DNA from: UBA10649 sp964597445
GTDB taxonomy: Bacteria > Actinomycetota > Actinomycetes > S36-B12
Direction of reading: 5' to 3'
Assembly (NCBI GenBank): GCA_964597445.1
Contig: CAZQXO010000002.1
Span: 46,744 to 110,743, forward strand
Length of the DNA stretch: 64,000 nt
A program made the translations under genes and the position numbers. Positions 17,142 to 25,556 of the stretch are shown piece by piece. Below the pieces are notes generated by a model. The model was not told the DNA's origin. It saw nothing but the letters and a program-made list of their open reading frames with translations, and ran no database searches. The first letter of the stretch is position 1. Each line of letters starts with the position of its first letter.

Positions 17142-18536
17142 TCAGACTCCCCTCAGCGTGGGACCGGTGGCCGCCGCGGTCGCGAGCGCGTCGATGACAT
17201 GCGACAGGAGGGTGGTGTCGTGCTCATCGAGGATCCCGGTCGTGACGCGGACGTGCCCGGACCCCGCCTCGGGTCGCACCATGAAGGGAGAGCCGGGTGA
17301 CACCCGAACCCCGAGCGCGGCCAGCGTGATCAGCGCCGAGCGCTCGTCCGCCACGCGGACCCAAGCATTGATCCCATCGCCCGTCGTGCTCTCCACGCCC
17401 CTCCCGGCCAGGCCCGCCCGGAGTGCCAGTCCGCGCATGGCATAGGCGCTCCGGGCCCGCCCGACAGCGGCGATGGCAGCCGGATCCGTCAGCAGCTCGA
17501 GCAGGACCGCCTGCAGGAGACGGCTGGTCCAGCCCGGTCCCAGCATGCGCCGCGCGACGAGTGGATCCAGCACCTCCGCGGCTCCTGCGACAGCGGCGAT
17601 GCGGAGGTCCGGCCCATGGGACTTCGAGTAGCTGCGGATGTGCACGGTGCGATCCGGCAGGTACCGGCCCATGCTGACGTCCTCGCCAGTGGCGATCGTG
17701 CCCGAGTGATCGTCCTCGATCACCCAGGCCGAGGACCCGGCCATGGCCTCGGCCAGGTCCGATGCTCGGATCAGGCTCATGCTGATCCCGGTGGGGTTCT
17801 GGGCTCGCGGCTGGAGGAACACCGCCACGGGTTCCGCGAGAAGCGCCTCGCGGAGGCTGCTGACGACCACGCCCTCGGCATCCATCTCGAGGGGCAGGAT
17901 CTCTGCGCCGGCGCGCTCGAGCAGGTCGATGAGAGGCGGGAACCCCGGATTCTCCATGGCGACGCGATCCCCGAGGCGCACGAGCTGGTCGACGACGCGG
18001 GAGAGGGCATCGAGCGCGCCGTCGACCACGGTCAGGCGCTGGGGCGGGAACGGCCAGTCGGCTCGCAGCACCTCCTCGAGGGCGGGCAGGACGGGATCGT
18101 CGAGATAGCTCGTGGTCCAGTCGGCCGAGCCGGCGAGCACGCGTTCGACCGCCTCGCGCAGAGGAGGGAGCAGGGAGGGATCCGGAGTGCCGGACGACAG
18201 GTTGATCCCCTCGGACATCGGGGCGCCGCCGATCCCCAGGTAGCGGATCGGCCGGGTCGGCTCCGCTGACTCCAGGACGAAGGTTCCCGCTCGACCGCGC
18301 GCCTGGATGGCCCCCACCGCGGCCAGCGCCTGCCAGGCCTCGCTGACCGTCGCCGGACTCACCGCGAGTTCGCGCGCGAGGACCCGGACGGTGGGCAGCC
18401 GGTCACCCGTGGTCAGGTGACCGGCACGGATCAGTCGATGGACGCCGGCAGCGATGCCCCGAGGGGAGCGGTCGCTGACGGCGGCCGCCACCACATCGAG
18501 CAGGGCACTGTCGTCCGACACCGCATCCAGGCTCAT
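17142..18536 (-). CDS. MocR-type GntR regulator with aminotransferase-like domain
   Basis: 464 residues. An N-terminal GntR winged helix (about 20-90; LAVSPATVSEAWQAL) is joined to a class I aminotransferase-like domain holding the PLP lysine motif SYSKSHGPDLR. MocR proteins (GabR, PdxR, TauR) sense an amino compound through PLP chemistry and bind direct repeats. ATG at 18536 preferred because GGGGAGG lies just upstream; a longer in-frame start would run into the promoter region. It is divergent from the pyrimidine operon and upstream of the polyamine operon, so it could control either; a beta-alanine or GABA-like effector is possible. Confidence 0.85.
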   Translation of the reverse strand: MSLDAVSDDSALLDVVAAAVSDRSPRGIAAGVHRLIRAGHLTTGDRLPTVRVLARELAVSPATVSEAWQALAAVGAIQARGRAGTFVLESAEPTRPIRYLGIGGAPMSEGINLSSGTPDPSLLPPLREAVERVLAGSADWTTSYLDDPVLPALEEVLRADWPFPPQRLTVVDGALDALSRVVDQLVRLGDRVAMENPGFPPLIDLLERAGAEILPLEMDAEGVVVSSLREALLAEPVAVFLQPRAQNPTGISMSLIRASDLAEAMAGSSAWVIEDDHSGTIATGEDVSMGRYLPDRTVHIRSYSKSHGPDLRIAAVAGAAEVLDPLVARRMLGPGWTSRLLQAVLLELLTDPAAIAAVGRARSAYAMRGLALRAGLAGRGVESTTGDGINAWVRVADERSALITLAALGVRVSPGSPFMVRPEAGSGHVRVTTGILDEHDTTLLSHVIDALATAAATGPTLRGV

Positions 18537-18676
18537 CGCACCTCCCCCGCACGCTCGGGCACCTGACCGTCTCTTTGTTGAAAAGCCGTTGTAACAGAGA
18601 TCCGATTGTCTAGAGTCCGGAATCACACATCCCGCACCGGTTTCGATGATCGCATCATCGCCACGAGGAGGAATCC
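18537..18676. promoter_or_regulatory. Divergent mocR / pyrimidine-operon promoter
   Basis: On the plus strand TTGTAA (18589-18594) and TAGAGT (18611-18616) are spaced by 16 bases and give a fair -35/-10 for the pyrimidine operon. TTGTTG (18575-18580) and TTGTAA are 14 bases apart in the same orientation, a possible direct repeat of the kind MocR proteins bind. The segment is less GC-rich than its surroundings. GAGGAGGAA just before 18677 is a strong ribosome site for the first gene. Confidence 0.4.
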
Positions 18677-19513
18677 ATGACCGTCATCCGTGCAGCCCTC
18701 GTCCAGACGGACTGGACCGGCGACAAGGAGTCCATGATCGTCAAGCACGAGGACTACGCACGGGAGGCCGCCGCGCAGGGGGCTCAGGTCATCTGCTTCC
18801 AGGAGCTCTTCTACGGCCCCTACTTCTGCCAGGTGCAGGACAAGCAGTTCTACGAGTACGCCGAGGCGATCCCCGGCCCGATCACGGAGCGGTTCCAGGC
18901 ACTGGCCAAGGAACTCGGCATGGTCATGGTGCTGCCCATGTACGAGGAGGAGCAGCCCGGCGTCCTCTACAACACGGCTGCCGTCATCGATGCGGACGGC
19001 AGCTACCTCGGCAAGTACCGCAAGCAGCACATCCCGCACGTCGCCGGATTCTGGGAGAAGTTCTACTTCCGTCCCGGCAACGGCGGCTACCCGGTCTTCG
19101 ACACGGCCGTGGGCAAGATCGGCGTGTACATCTGCTACGACCGGCACTTCCCCGAGGGCTGGCGTGCCCTGGGCCTGAACGGGGCCCAAATCGTCTTCAA
19201 TCCCTCGGCCACGTCACGCGGCCTGTCCCAGTACCTCTGGAGCATCGAGCAGCCTGCCGCAGCCGTGGCCAACGAGTACTTCGTGGGTGCCATCAACCGC
19301 GTCGGTGTCGAGCCCCTCGGCGACGATGACTTCTACGGCCAGTCCTACTTCGTCGATCCCGAGGGCAGCTACGTCGGCGACAAGGGCGATCCGTACGCCT
19401 CCGAGCTCATCGTCCGGGACCTGAACATGGACCTCCTGACTGAGGTGCGCAACCGCTGGCAGTTCTACCGGGACCGCCGCCCGGACGCCTACGACGATCT
19501 CGTCCGCCCCTAG
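18677..19513 (+). CDS. pydC: Beta-ureidopropionase (nitrilase superfamily)
   Basis: 278-residue cytosolic C-N hydrolase splitting N-carbamoyl-beta-alanine into beta-alanine, CO2 and ammonia. The triad is Glu43 (FQELF), Lys116 (KYRKQHIP) and Cys153 (YICYDRHFPEGW). NGAQIVFNPSAT and VGAINRVG are close to eukaryotic UPB1. N-carbamoylputrescine amidase is the main alternative, but the dihydropyrimidinase gene directly downstream favours ureidopropionase. First gene of an eight-gene plus-strand operon. Confidence 0.85.
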   Translation: MTVIRAALVQTDWTGDKESMIVKHEDYAREAAAQGAQVICFQELFYGPYFCQVQDKQFYEYAEAIPGPITERFQALAKELGMVMVLPMYEEEQPGVLYNTAAVIDADGSYLGKYRKQHIPHVAGFWEKFYFRPGNGGYPVFDTAVGKIGVYICYDRHFPEGWRALGLNGAQIVFNPSATSRGLSQYLWSIEQPAAAVANEYFVGAINRVGVEPLGDDDFYGQSYFVDPEGSYVGDKGDPYASELIVRDLNMDLLTEVRNRWQFYRDRRPDAYDDLVRP

Positions 19514-19551
19514 GCAGCACGAACCCCGCACGCCACTCGAAGGGATCAGTC

Positions 19552-20970
19552 ATGACCATCCTCATCACCAACGGCACCGTGATCTCGGCTCAGGGCAGCA
19601 CCCGTGCCGACGTGCTGGTCGACGGCGAGACCATCGCTGCCGTCCTCGCTCCGGGGGACACGTCGCTCGGAGCCGATCTCGCCCGCAGCGCGGATCGCGT
19701 GATCGACGCAACCGGCAAGTACGTCGTGCCCGGCGGCGTCGACGGGCACACGCACATGGAGATGCCCTTCGGTGGCACGGTCGCCTCCGACACCTTCGAG
19801 ACCGGAACCCGGGCCGCCGCCTGGGGTGGCACGACCACGATCATCGACTTCGCCGTCCAGAAGCAGGGCGAGCGCGTGCAGGACTGCCTCGCAGAGTGGC
19901 ACCGGAAGGCCGCCGGGAACTGCGCCATCGACTACGGCTTCCACCAGGTCATCGGCGGCGTCGACAGCGATTCCCTCAAGGCGATGGACGAGCTCGTCGA
20001 CGAGGGGGTGACGACCTTCAAGCTCTTCATGGCCTACCCGGGGGTGTTCCTGAGCTCGGACGGCCAGATCCTGCAGGCCATGCAGCAGGCGGCGAGCAAC
20101 GGCTCGATGATCATGATGCACGCCGAGAACGGCAGCGCCATCGACGTCCTCGTGGCTCAGGCCCTCGCCGAGGGCAAGACCGATCCCAAGTACCACTCGC
20201 TCACCCGACCCTGGGAGACGGAGGCGGAGGCGGTCAACCGTGCCGTGATGCTCGCCCGCATGACCGGGGCGCCCCTCTACATCGTCCACATGTCGGCCAA
20301 GCAGGCAGTGGAGGTCCTGCAGAAGCACCGCGACGAGGGCTGGAACGTCTTCGGCGAGACCTGCCCGCAGTACCTGTACCTCTCGGTGGAGGAGCACCTC
20401 GCGCAGGCGGGATTCGAGGGCGCCAAGTGGGTCTGCTCGACACCCCTGCGCGAGCGGGCCGAGCACCATCAGGACGAGCTGTGGCGCTACCTGCGCACGA
20501 ACGACCTGTCCGTCATCAGCACCGACCACTGCCCCTTCTGCTTCAAGGAGCAGAAGGAGATGGGGCTCGGCGACTTCTCGAGGATCCCGAACGGCATCGG
20601 CGGAGTCGAGCATCGGATGGACCTCATCTACCAGGGCGTCGTCGAGGGGAAGATCTCCCGCGAGCGCTGGGTCGAGCTCTGCTCCACCACGCCGGCACGC
20701 ATGTTCGGTCTCTACGGCCGCAAGGGCGACATTCGACCCGGGTTCGATGCCGACATCGTCATCTACGACCCGGCAGGACGCACCGAGATCGGCGTCGGGA
20801 AGACCCACCACATGAACATGGATCACTCCGCCTACGAGGGGTTCGTCATCGACGGCCATGTGGACACCGTGCTGTCGCGCGGCAAGGTGGTCGTCGACGA
20901 CAACCAGTACCTCGGGACCAAGGGCGACGGCCAGTTCCTCAAGCGCGGACTGTCCCAGTACCTGCTCTGA
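19552..20970 (+). CDS. hydA: Dihydropyrimidinase (D-hydantoinase)
   Basis: 472 residues of the cyclic amidohydrolase family, opening dihydrouracil or dihydrothymine to the N-carbamoyl amino acid. Zinc ligands His66 and His68 (GHTHME), the lysine to be carboxylated Lys157 (TTFKLFMAYPG), His190 (MMHAENG) and the Asp of STDHCPF are all in place. It follows the ureidopropionase by 38 bases and starts ATG after AAGGGA. Other hydantoin substrates cannot be excluded. Confidence 0.92.
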   Translation: MTILITNGTVISAQGSTRADVLVDGETIAAVLAPGDTSLGADLARSADRVIDATGKYVVPGGVDGHTHMEMPFGGTVASDTFETGTRAAAWGGTTTIIDFAVQKQGERVQDCLAEWHRKAAGNCAIDYGFHQVIGGVDSDSLKAMDELVDEGVTTFKLFMAYPGVFLSSDGQILQAMQQAASNGSMIMMHAENGSAIDVLVAQALAEGKTDPKYHSLTRPWETEAEAVNRAVMLARMTGAPLYIVHMSAKQAVEVLQKHRDEGWNVFGETCPQYLYLSVEEHLAQAGFEGAKWVCSTPLRERAEHHQDELWRYLRTNDLSVISTDHCPFCFKEQKEMGLGDFSRIPNGIGGVEHRMDLIYQGVVEGKISRERWVELCSTTPARMFGLYGRKGDIRPGFDADIVIYDPAGRTEIGVGKTHHMNMDHSAYEGFVIDGHVDTVLSRGKVVVDDNQYLGTKGDGQFLKRGLSQYLL

Positions 20971-21038
20971 CCCTCGCTCTCTCGCTCTCGACAGAGACCC
21001 AGGCCCCGCCCCAGCACCACGACGAATCAGGAGCACCC

Positions 21039-22652
21039 GTGCGCACCATCGACCACTGGATCAAGGGATCGACCGTCCCCTCGACATCGGGGCGCAGCGG
21101 CCCCGTCTACGACCCCGCGACCGGCCAGCAGCAGGCCGTGGTGGGCCTCGCCAGTGCCGAGGAGGTCGACGACGCCGTCGCCGCCGCGGCCACCGCCTTC
21201 CGCACCTGGCGGTCCGCATCGCTCTCGAAGCGCGCCGAGGTGATGTTCCGGTTCCATGAGCTCGTCGTCCAGCATCGCGACGAGATCGCCGCGCTGCTCT
21301 CGTCCGAGCACGGCAAGGTGCCCAGTGACGCGGCAGGCGAGCTCGCCCGGGGTATCGAGAACATCGAGTTCGCCTGCGGCATCCCCCAGCTCATGAAGGG
21401 AGGCTTCAGCGAGCAGGCCTCGACTGGCGTGGACGTGTACTCCATCCGGCAGCCCCTGGGCGTGGTCGCCGGCATCACGCCGTTCAACTTCCCCGCCATG
21501 GTCCCCATGTGGATGTTCGCGAACGCCATCGCCTGCGGAAACACGTTCGTGCTCAAGCCGAGCGAGAAGGACCCGTCCGTGGCGATCCTCCTCGCGGATC
21601 TGCTCAAGCAGGCGGGACTGCCCGACGGGGTCTTCAACGTCGTCCAGGGCGACAAGGTCGCTGTCGATCGCATCCTCGAGCATCCGGACATCGCCGCCGT
21701 CAGCTTCGTCGGATCAACGCCGATCGCGAAGTACATCTACTCGACGGGCACGGCGAACGGCAAGCGCGTCCAGGCGCTCGGCGGCGCCAAGAACCACATG
21801 GTCGTGCTTCCGGATGCCGACATCGACATGGCTGCCGATGCAGCTGTCAGTGCCGGGTACGGCTCCGCCGGTGAGCGGTGCATGGCGATCTCGGTCGTCG
21901 TGGCCGTGGGCGGGGTCGGGGGGAGGCACCGGGGGGGGGTCGCCCCCCGCCACCCCCCCCCGCAGGTGGGGGCCCGCCCCCCAGACACCGGGGGGGTGGG
22001 GGGGTTCTTGGTCTTGTGGGTGGGGGGGGGGGGGGGGGGGGGGGCCCTCCGCGGGGCGGCGCCCCCCGCCGCCCGACTCCCCCAGCTCAAGGTGGGTCCC
22101 GGCACCGATCCGACGGCGGAGATGGGTCCTCTCATCACGCGCGAGCACCGAGACAAGGTCGCCTCGTACATCGCCGGCGCACCGGATGAGGGAGCCCGGG
22201 TCGTCGTCGACGGCCGCGACAACAACCTGCCTGCCGACGGCTTCTTCCTCGCTCCGTCACTGCTCGACGACGTCAAGCCCGGCATGGCCGCCTACGACGA
22301 CGAGATCTTCGGGCCCGTGCTCTCCGTGATCCGGGTCAACACCTACGAGGAGGCGGTCGACCTGATCAACCGCCACCAGTACGGCAACGGCACGGCCATC
22401 TTCACGCGCGACGGCGGAGCCGCCCGGCAGTTCCAGTTCGACATCCAGGTCGGCATGGTCGGGATCAACGTGCCGATCCCTGTTCCGGTTGCCTACTACA
22501 GCTTCGGAGGCTGGAAGGCATCGATCTTCGGTGACTCGAACATCTACGGACCCGCCGGCATCGACTTCTACACGCGGACAAAGACGGTCACGTCACGCTG
22601 GCCGGATCCGTCGACCTCCTCGGTCGACCTCGGCTTCCCCCGGACTCGCTGA
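21039..22652 (+). CDS. mmsA: CoA-acylating malonate/methylmalonate-semialdehyde dehydrogenase, carrying an aberrant internal segment
   Basis: Converts malonate semialdehyde from beta-alanine to acetyl-CoA, or methylmalonate semialdehyde to propionyl-CoA. 537 residues against about 490-500 for the family. Catalytic Cys281 lies in GSAGERCMAIS; TPFNFP and the C-terminal TRTKTVTSRWPDP are diagnostic. Right after VVVAVG (residue 291) the protein runs into about 55 residues of Gly/Pro/Arg-rich sequence before normal sequence resumes at LKVGPGTDP; a normal enzyme has roughly 20 residues here. The frame stays open by base composition alone. The GTG start has AGGAG five bases upstream. Confidence 0.85.
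   Translation: MRTIDHWIKGSTVPSTSGRSGPVYDPATGQQQAVVGLASAEEVDDAVAAAATAFRTWRSASLSKRAEVMFRFHELVVQHRDEIAALLSSEHGKVPSDAAGELARGIENIEFACGIPQLMKGGFSEQASTGVDVYSIRQPLGVVAGITPFNFPAMVPMWMFANAIACGNTFVLKPSEKDPSVAILLADLLKQAGLPDGVFNVVQGDKVAVDRILEHPDIAAVSFVGSTPIAKYIYSTGTANGKRVQALGGAKNHMVVLPDADIDMAADAAVSAGYGSAGERCMAISVVVAVGGVGGRHRGGVAPRHPPPQVGARPPDTGGVGGFLVLWVGGGGGGGALRGAAPPAARLPQLKVGPGTDPTAEMGPLITREHRDKVASYIAGAPDEGARVVVDGRDNNLPADGFFLAPSLLDDVKPGMAAYDDEIFGPVLSVIRVNTYEEAVDLINRHQYGNGTAIFTRDGGAARQFQFDIQVGMVGINVPIPVPVAYYSFGGWKASIFGDSNIYGPAGIDFYTRTKTVTSRWPDPSTSSVDLGFPRTR
21912..22070. repeat. Anomalous G/C homopolymer tract inside mmsA
   Basis: About 160 bases made almost wholly of G and C runs, including G9 (21931-21939), C9 (21953-21961) and an uninterrupted run of 23 G (22022-22044). 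The surrounding gene is ordinary high-GC coding DNA. The segment replaces what should be an alpha-helical stretch of about 20 codons after the catalytic cysteine. Best explained as low-quality or misassembled sequence (poly-G is a known no-signal artefact of two-colour sequencing); a real insertion is the less likely alternative. Confidence 0.8.
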
Positions 22653-22681
22653 CCCCTCACCCCTCCACCGGAAGGCAGCAC

Positions 22682-23713
22682 ATGGATATCGGCGTCGTTC
22701 TGCAGTGCACACCACCGGCGGCCCGGGTGGTCGACCTCGCCAAGCGGTCGGAGACCTACGGCTTCTCCTATGTGTGGACATTCGACTCCCACATCCTGTG
22801 GGAGGAGCCGTACGTGATCTACAGCAAGATCCTCGATGAGACGCGCAAGGTCATCGTCGGACCGATGGTGACCAACCCGGCGACCCGGGACATCACCGTG
22901 ACGGCCTCCGTGTTCGCCACGCTCAACGAGATGTACGGCAACCGGACGGTCATCGGCATCGGCCGAGGTGACTCTGCTGTCCGCGTCACCAACGGCAAGC
23001 CCGTCAGCGTCGCGGAGCTGCGCGAGGCCGTCGTCGACATCAAGGGCCTGGTCAACGGCGAGGCGATCGAGTACAAGGGCAACCACCTGCGCCTGCCCTG
23101 GGCGGGGGCCTCGCGCACCGACGTCTGGGTGGCGGCCTACGGGCCGAAGGTGCTCGCCCTCACCGGCGAGGTGGGCGACGGGTTCATCCTCCAGCTGGCG
23201 GATCCCTCCATCGCCGCGTGGACCATCCAGGCGGTGCGTGATGCCGCCTCGGCCGCCGGCCGGGACCCGGACGAGGTCTACATCTGCGTCGCAGCCCCCG
23301 CCTACGTCACCGACGGCTCCCCCGAGGCCCTCGCCCATGCCCGTGACCAGCTGAGGTGGTTCGGCGGCATGGTCGGCAACCACGTCGCCGACATCGTCGC
23401 GCGCTACGGCGAGAACGGCGGGGCCGTGCCCCAAGCGCTGACCGACTACATCAAGAACCGCCAGGGGTACGACTACAACGAGCACGGGCAGGCCGGGAAC
23501 AGCCACACCGACTTCGTGCCCGACGACATCGTCGACCGGTTCTGCATCATCGGACCCCCGGAGGAGCACATCAGGCGCCTCGAGGAGCTGAAGGCCCTGG
23601 GCGTCGACCAGTTCGCGGTGTACCTCCAGCACGACGACAAGGACCACACCCTCGCCGCATACGGGGAGAAGATCATCCCGGCCGTGCAGGAGCACCTGAA
23701 GGCCAAGGAGTGA
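22682..23713 (+). CDS. LLM-class oxidoreductase, probably F420-dependent (Mer-like)
   Basis: 343-residue TIM-barrel protein of the bacterial luciferase-like family. The N-terminus MDIGVVLQCTPP and IGIGRGDSAVR, LPWAGASRTDVWVAAYGP resemble F420-dependent methylene-H4MPT reductase-like proteins, and I believe it falls in the CPS_4043 family (TIGR03842), whose function is unassigned. It sits between mmsA and an ABC importer in a pyrimidine-breakdown operon that lacks dihydropyrimidine dehydrogenase. It could reduce uracil or thymine, or act on the ring like the related monooxygenase RutA. ATG with GGAAGG upstream. Confidence 0.8.
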   Translation: MDIGVVLQCTPPAARVVDLAKRSETYGFSYVWTFDSHILWEEPYVIYSKILDETRKVIVGPMVTNPATRDITVTASVFATLNEMYGNRTVIGIGRGDSAVRVTNGKPVSVAELREAVVDIKGLVNGEAIEYKGNHLRLPWAGASRTDVWVAAYGPKVLALTGEVGDGFILQLADPSIAAWTIQAVRDAASAAGRDPDEVYICVAAPAYVTDGSPEALAHARDQLRWFGGMVGNHVADIVARYGENGGAVPQALTDYIKNRQGYDYNEHGQAGNSHTDFVPDDIVDRFCIIGPPEEHIRRLEELKALGVDQFAVYLQHDDKDHTLAAYGEKIIPAVQEHLKAKE

Positions 23714-23746
23714 CCGCGTGGGTCACGACTTGATATCGGTTGACGT

Positions 23747-24721
23747 ATGCGCAGCAGGCACGACATGACGCTGGGGGATCCTTCGCACGTGTCGAACCCC
23801 GCCGGACCGGTCGTCACGTCCGAGGAATCCGCGGCGGCTCGGCCCCGTCCCACCGGCACGATCCGTCGACGCCTGCGACGAGGTGCCATCGGACTGCTGT
23901 GGGCCTTGGCCGGAGTGGTGCTCGTGGTGCTCATGTGGGAGCTCGTCAAGCTGCTCGGGACCGCCATCGAGCTCCCCTTCCGCACGAACGACACGGCCAT
24001 GCCCCATGTCTGGACGATGGTGCAGGGCTTCGGCCAGCCGGAGGTGCGGGGGTCGGACACGACTGTCCTGCAGGCGGTTGCCCTCGCCACGCTGTACTCG
24101 CTCCTGATCGCATTCGGGGGGTTCCTGATCGGGGTCTCGATCGGCCTCCTCCTCGCGATCGTCATGCAGCGTTTCGCCTTCATGGAGCGCGGTCTCCTGC
24201 CGTTCGTGATCGCGTCCCAGACCGTCCCGCTCATCGCACTGGCCCCGCTCATCGTCGGGATCGGCAATCGCATCAGCATCGGGCCCTTCCAGTGGGGCAC
24301 GACCCAGTCGGTCATGTTCATCGCGGCCTACCTGGCCTTCTTCCCGATGAGCGTGGGCGCACTACGCGGACTCAAGGCCCCCTCTGCGACGGCACTCGAA
24401 CTCATGCGGTCCTACGCCGCAACGCCGCGCCAGATGCTCTGGAAGCTCCGCTTCCCCTCCTCCGTGCCGTACCTCGTCCCGGCCTTGAAGGTCTCCGCGG
24501 CAGCGTCCGTCGTCGGCACGGTCGTGGCGGAGATCTCCACCGGCGTGCGCGGCGGCATCGGGCGCCTCATCGTCGAGTACGCCCGAGAGGCCACGGCACA
24601 GCCCGCCAAGGTCTATGTCGCCGTGTTCGGCGCCATCCTCCTCGGCCTCATCGCCGCGGGAATCGTCGCGCTGTTCGACACCTACATCACCCGCAATCTC
24701 CCCAAGGAAGGGTCGGCATGA
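23747..24721 (+). CDS. ABC transporter permease (NitT/TauT/ThiX type), putative pyrimidine-compound uptake
   Basis: 324 residues: a polar N-terminus of about 40 residues, then about six membrane segments and the coupling loop ALELMRSYAATPRQMLWKLR. It belongs to the SsuC/TauC/ThiX permease family. Neither the ATG at 23747 nor the one at 23765 has a clear ribosome site; 23747 is used here. A six-base-pair hairpin (23710-23726) spans the preceding stop codon. It ends in an ATGA overlap with the ATPase gene, and a second permease follows, implying a heterodimer. Confidence 0.87.
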   Translation: MRSRHDMTLGDPSHVSNPAGPVVTSEESAAARPRPTGTIRRRLRRGAIGLLWALAGVVLVVLMWELVKLLGTAIELPFRTNDTAMPHVWTMVQGFGQPEVRGSDTTVLQAVALATLYSLLIAFGGFLIGVSIGLLLAIVMQRFAFMERGLLPFVIASQTVPLIALAPLIVGIGNRISIGPFQWGTTQSVMFIAAYLAFFPMSVGALRGLKAPSATALELMRSYAATPRQMLWKLRFPSSVPYLVPALKVSAAASVVGTVVAEISTGVRGGIGRLIVEYAREATAQPAKVYVAVFGAILLGLIAAGIVALFDTYITRNLPKEGSA

Positions 24722-25554
24722 GCATGACCTCGCCCACCGGACACCCGGCCGTCAGCGCCACGGGGGTCTGGAAGATCTTCAACGAGGGTCAGCCCAATGA
24801 GGTCACCGCCCTGCAGGACGTCACGATCGACGTCGCCGAGGGCGAGTTCGTCTCGCTCATCGGCCCATCTGGCTGTGGCAAGAGCACCCTGCTCCGGGTC
24901 ATCGCCGACCTCACCCATGCGACGCGTGGCGACATGCAGGTGGCGGGACTCTCGGCCGCTGATGCGCGCCAGCAGCAGAAGTACGGCATGGCCTTCCAGC
25001 AGGCCGCGCTCTTCGACTGGCGCACGGTGCGCCGCAACGTCGAACTCCCGCTGGAGCTCCAGGGCTGGGACAAGTCCCGTCGATCGGCGAGGGCACTGGA
25101 ACTGCTCGAGATGGTGCAGCTCGCGGACTTCGCCGACCACCGCCCCTGGGAGCTCTCCGGCGGCATGCAGCAGCGGGTCGCCATCGCACGGTCCCTGGCC
25201 GTCGATCCCCCGCTCCTGCTCATGGACGAGCCCTTCGGTGCCCTGGACGAGATGACCCGGGAGCGCATGCAGAACGAGCTCCTGAGGATCCGTCGGGAGA
25301 CCGGCAAGAGCATCATCTTCGTGACCCACTCGATTCCCGAGGCGGTCTACCTCTCCGACCGGGTCGTGGTGATGTCTCCCCGTCCCGGTCGCATCACGGA
25401 CATCGTCCCGATCACTCTCGGCGATCGGAACGAGGACACCCGCGAGGCCGAGGCGTTCTACGCCGGCGTGACGGCCGTGCGGGAGGCTCTCCGGGGCCAT
25501 CCCCACAGGGGTTCGTCCGGCAGCGACGTTCGGGCTCGGGTGGGCGAGGTCTGA
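24718..25554 (+). CDS. ABC transporter ATP-binding protein (SsuB/ThiZ type)
   Basis: 278 residues with Walker A GPSGCGKST, signature LSGGMQQR, Walker B LLLMDEPFGALDE and switch His in FVTHSIPEA. ATG at 24718 overlaps the upstream permease stop (ATGA). It energises the importer encoded by its neighbours. Confidence 0.93.
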   Translation: MSMTSPTGHPAVSATGVWKIFNEGQPNEVTALQDVTIDVAEGEFVSLIGPSGCGKSTLLRVIADLTHATRGDMQVAGLSAADARQQQKYGMAFQQAALFDWRTVRRNVELPLELQGWDKSRRSARALELLEMVQLADFADHRPWELSGGMQQRVAIARSLAVDPPLLLMDEPFGALDEMTRERMQNELLRIRRETGKSIIFVTHSIPEAVYLSDRVVVMSPRPGRITDIVPITLGDRNEDTREAEAFYAGVTAVREALRGHPHRGSSGSDVRARVGEV

Positions 25555-25556
25555 AC

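Noticed and set aside
18677..19513. N-carbamoylputrescine amidase (polyamine synthesis) for the nitrilase
   Set aside because: Motifs NGAQIVFNPSAT and ICYDRHFPEGW and the adjacent dihydropyrimidinase fit beta-ureidopropionase better.
19896..21038. An open frame upstream of mmsA giving a 918-residue fusion
   Set aside because: It is the +1 shadow of hydA, and a proper GTG with AGGAG exists at 21039.
21912..22070. Phase-variable G tract or deliberate G-quadruplex switch in mmsA
   Set aside because: Phase-variable tracts are single short homopolymers; here a whole block of mixed G and C runs replaces conserved sequence in a metabolic enzyme. A data artefact explains it better.
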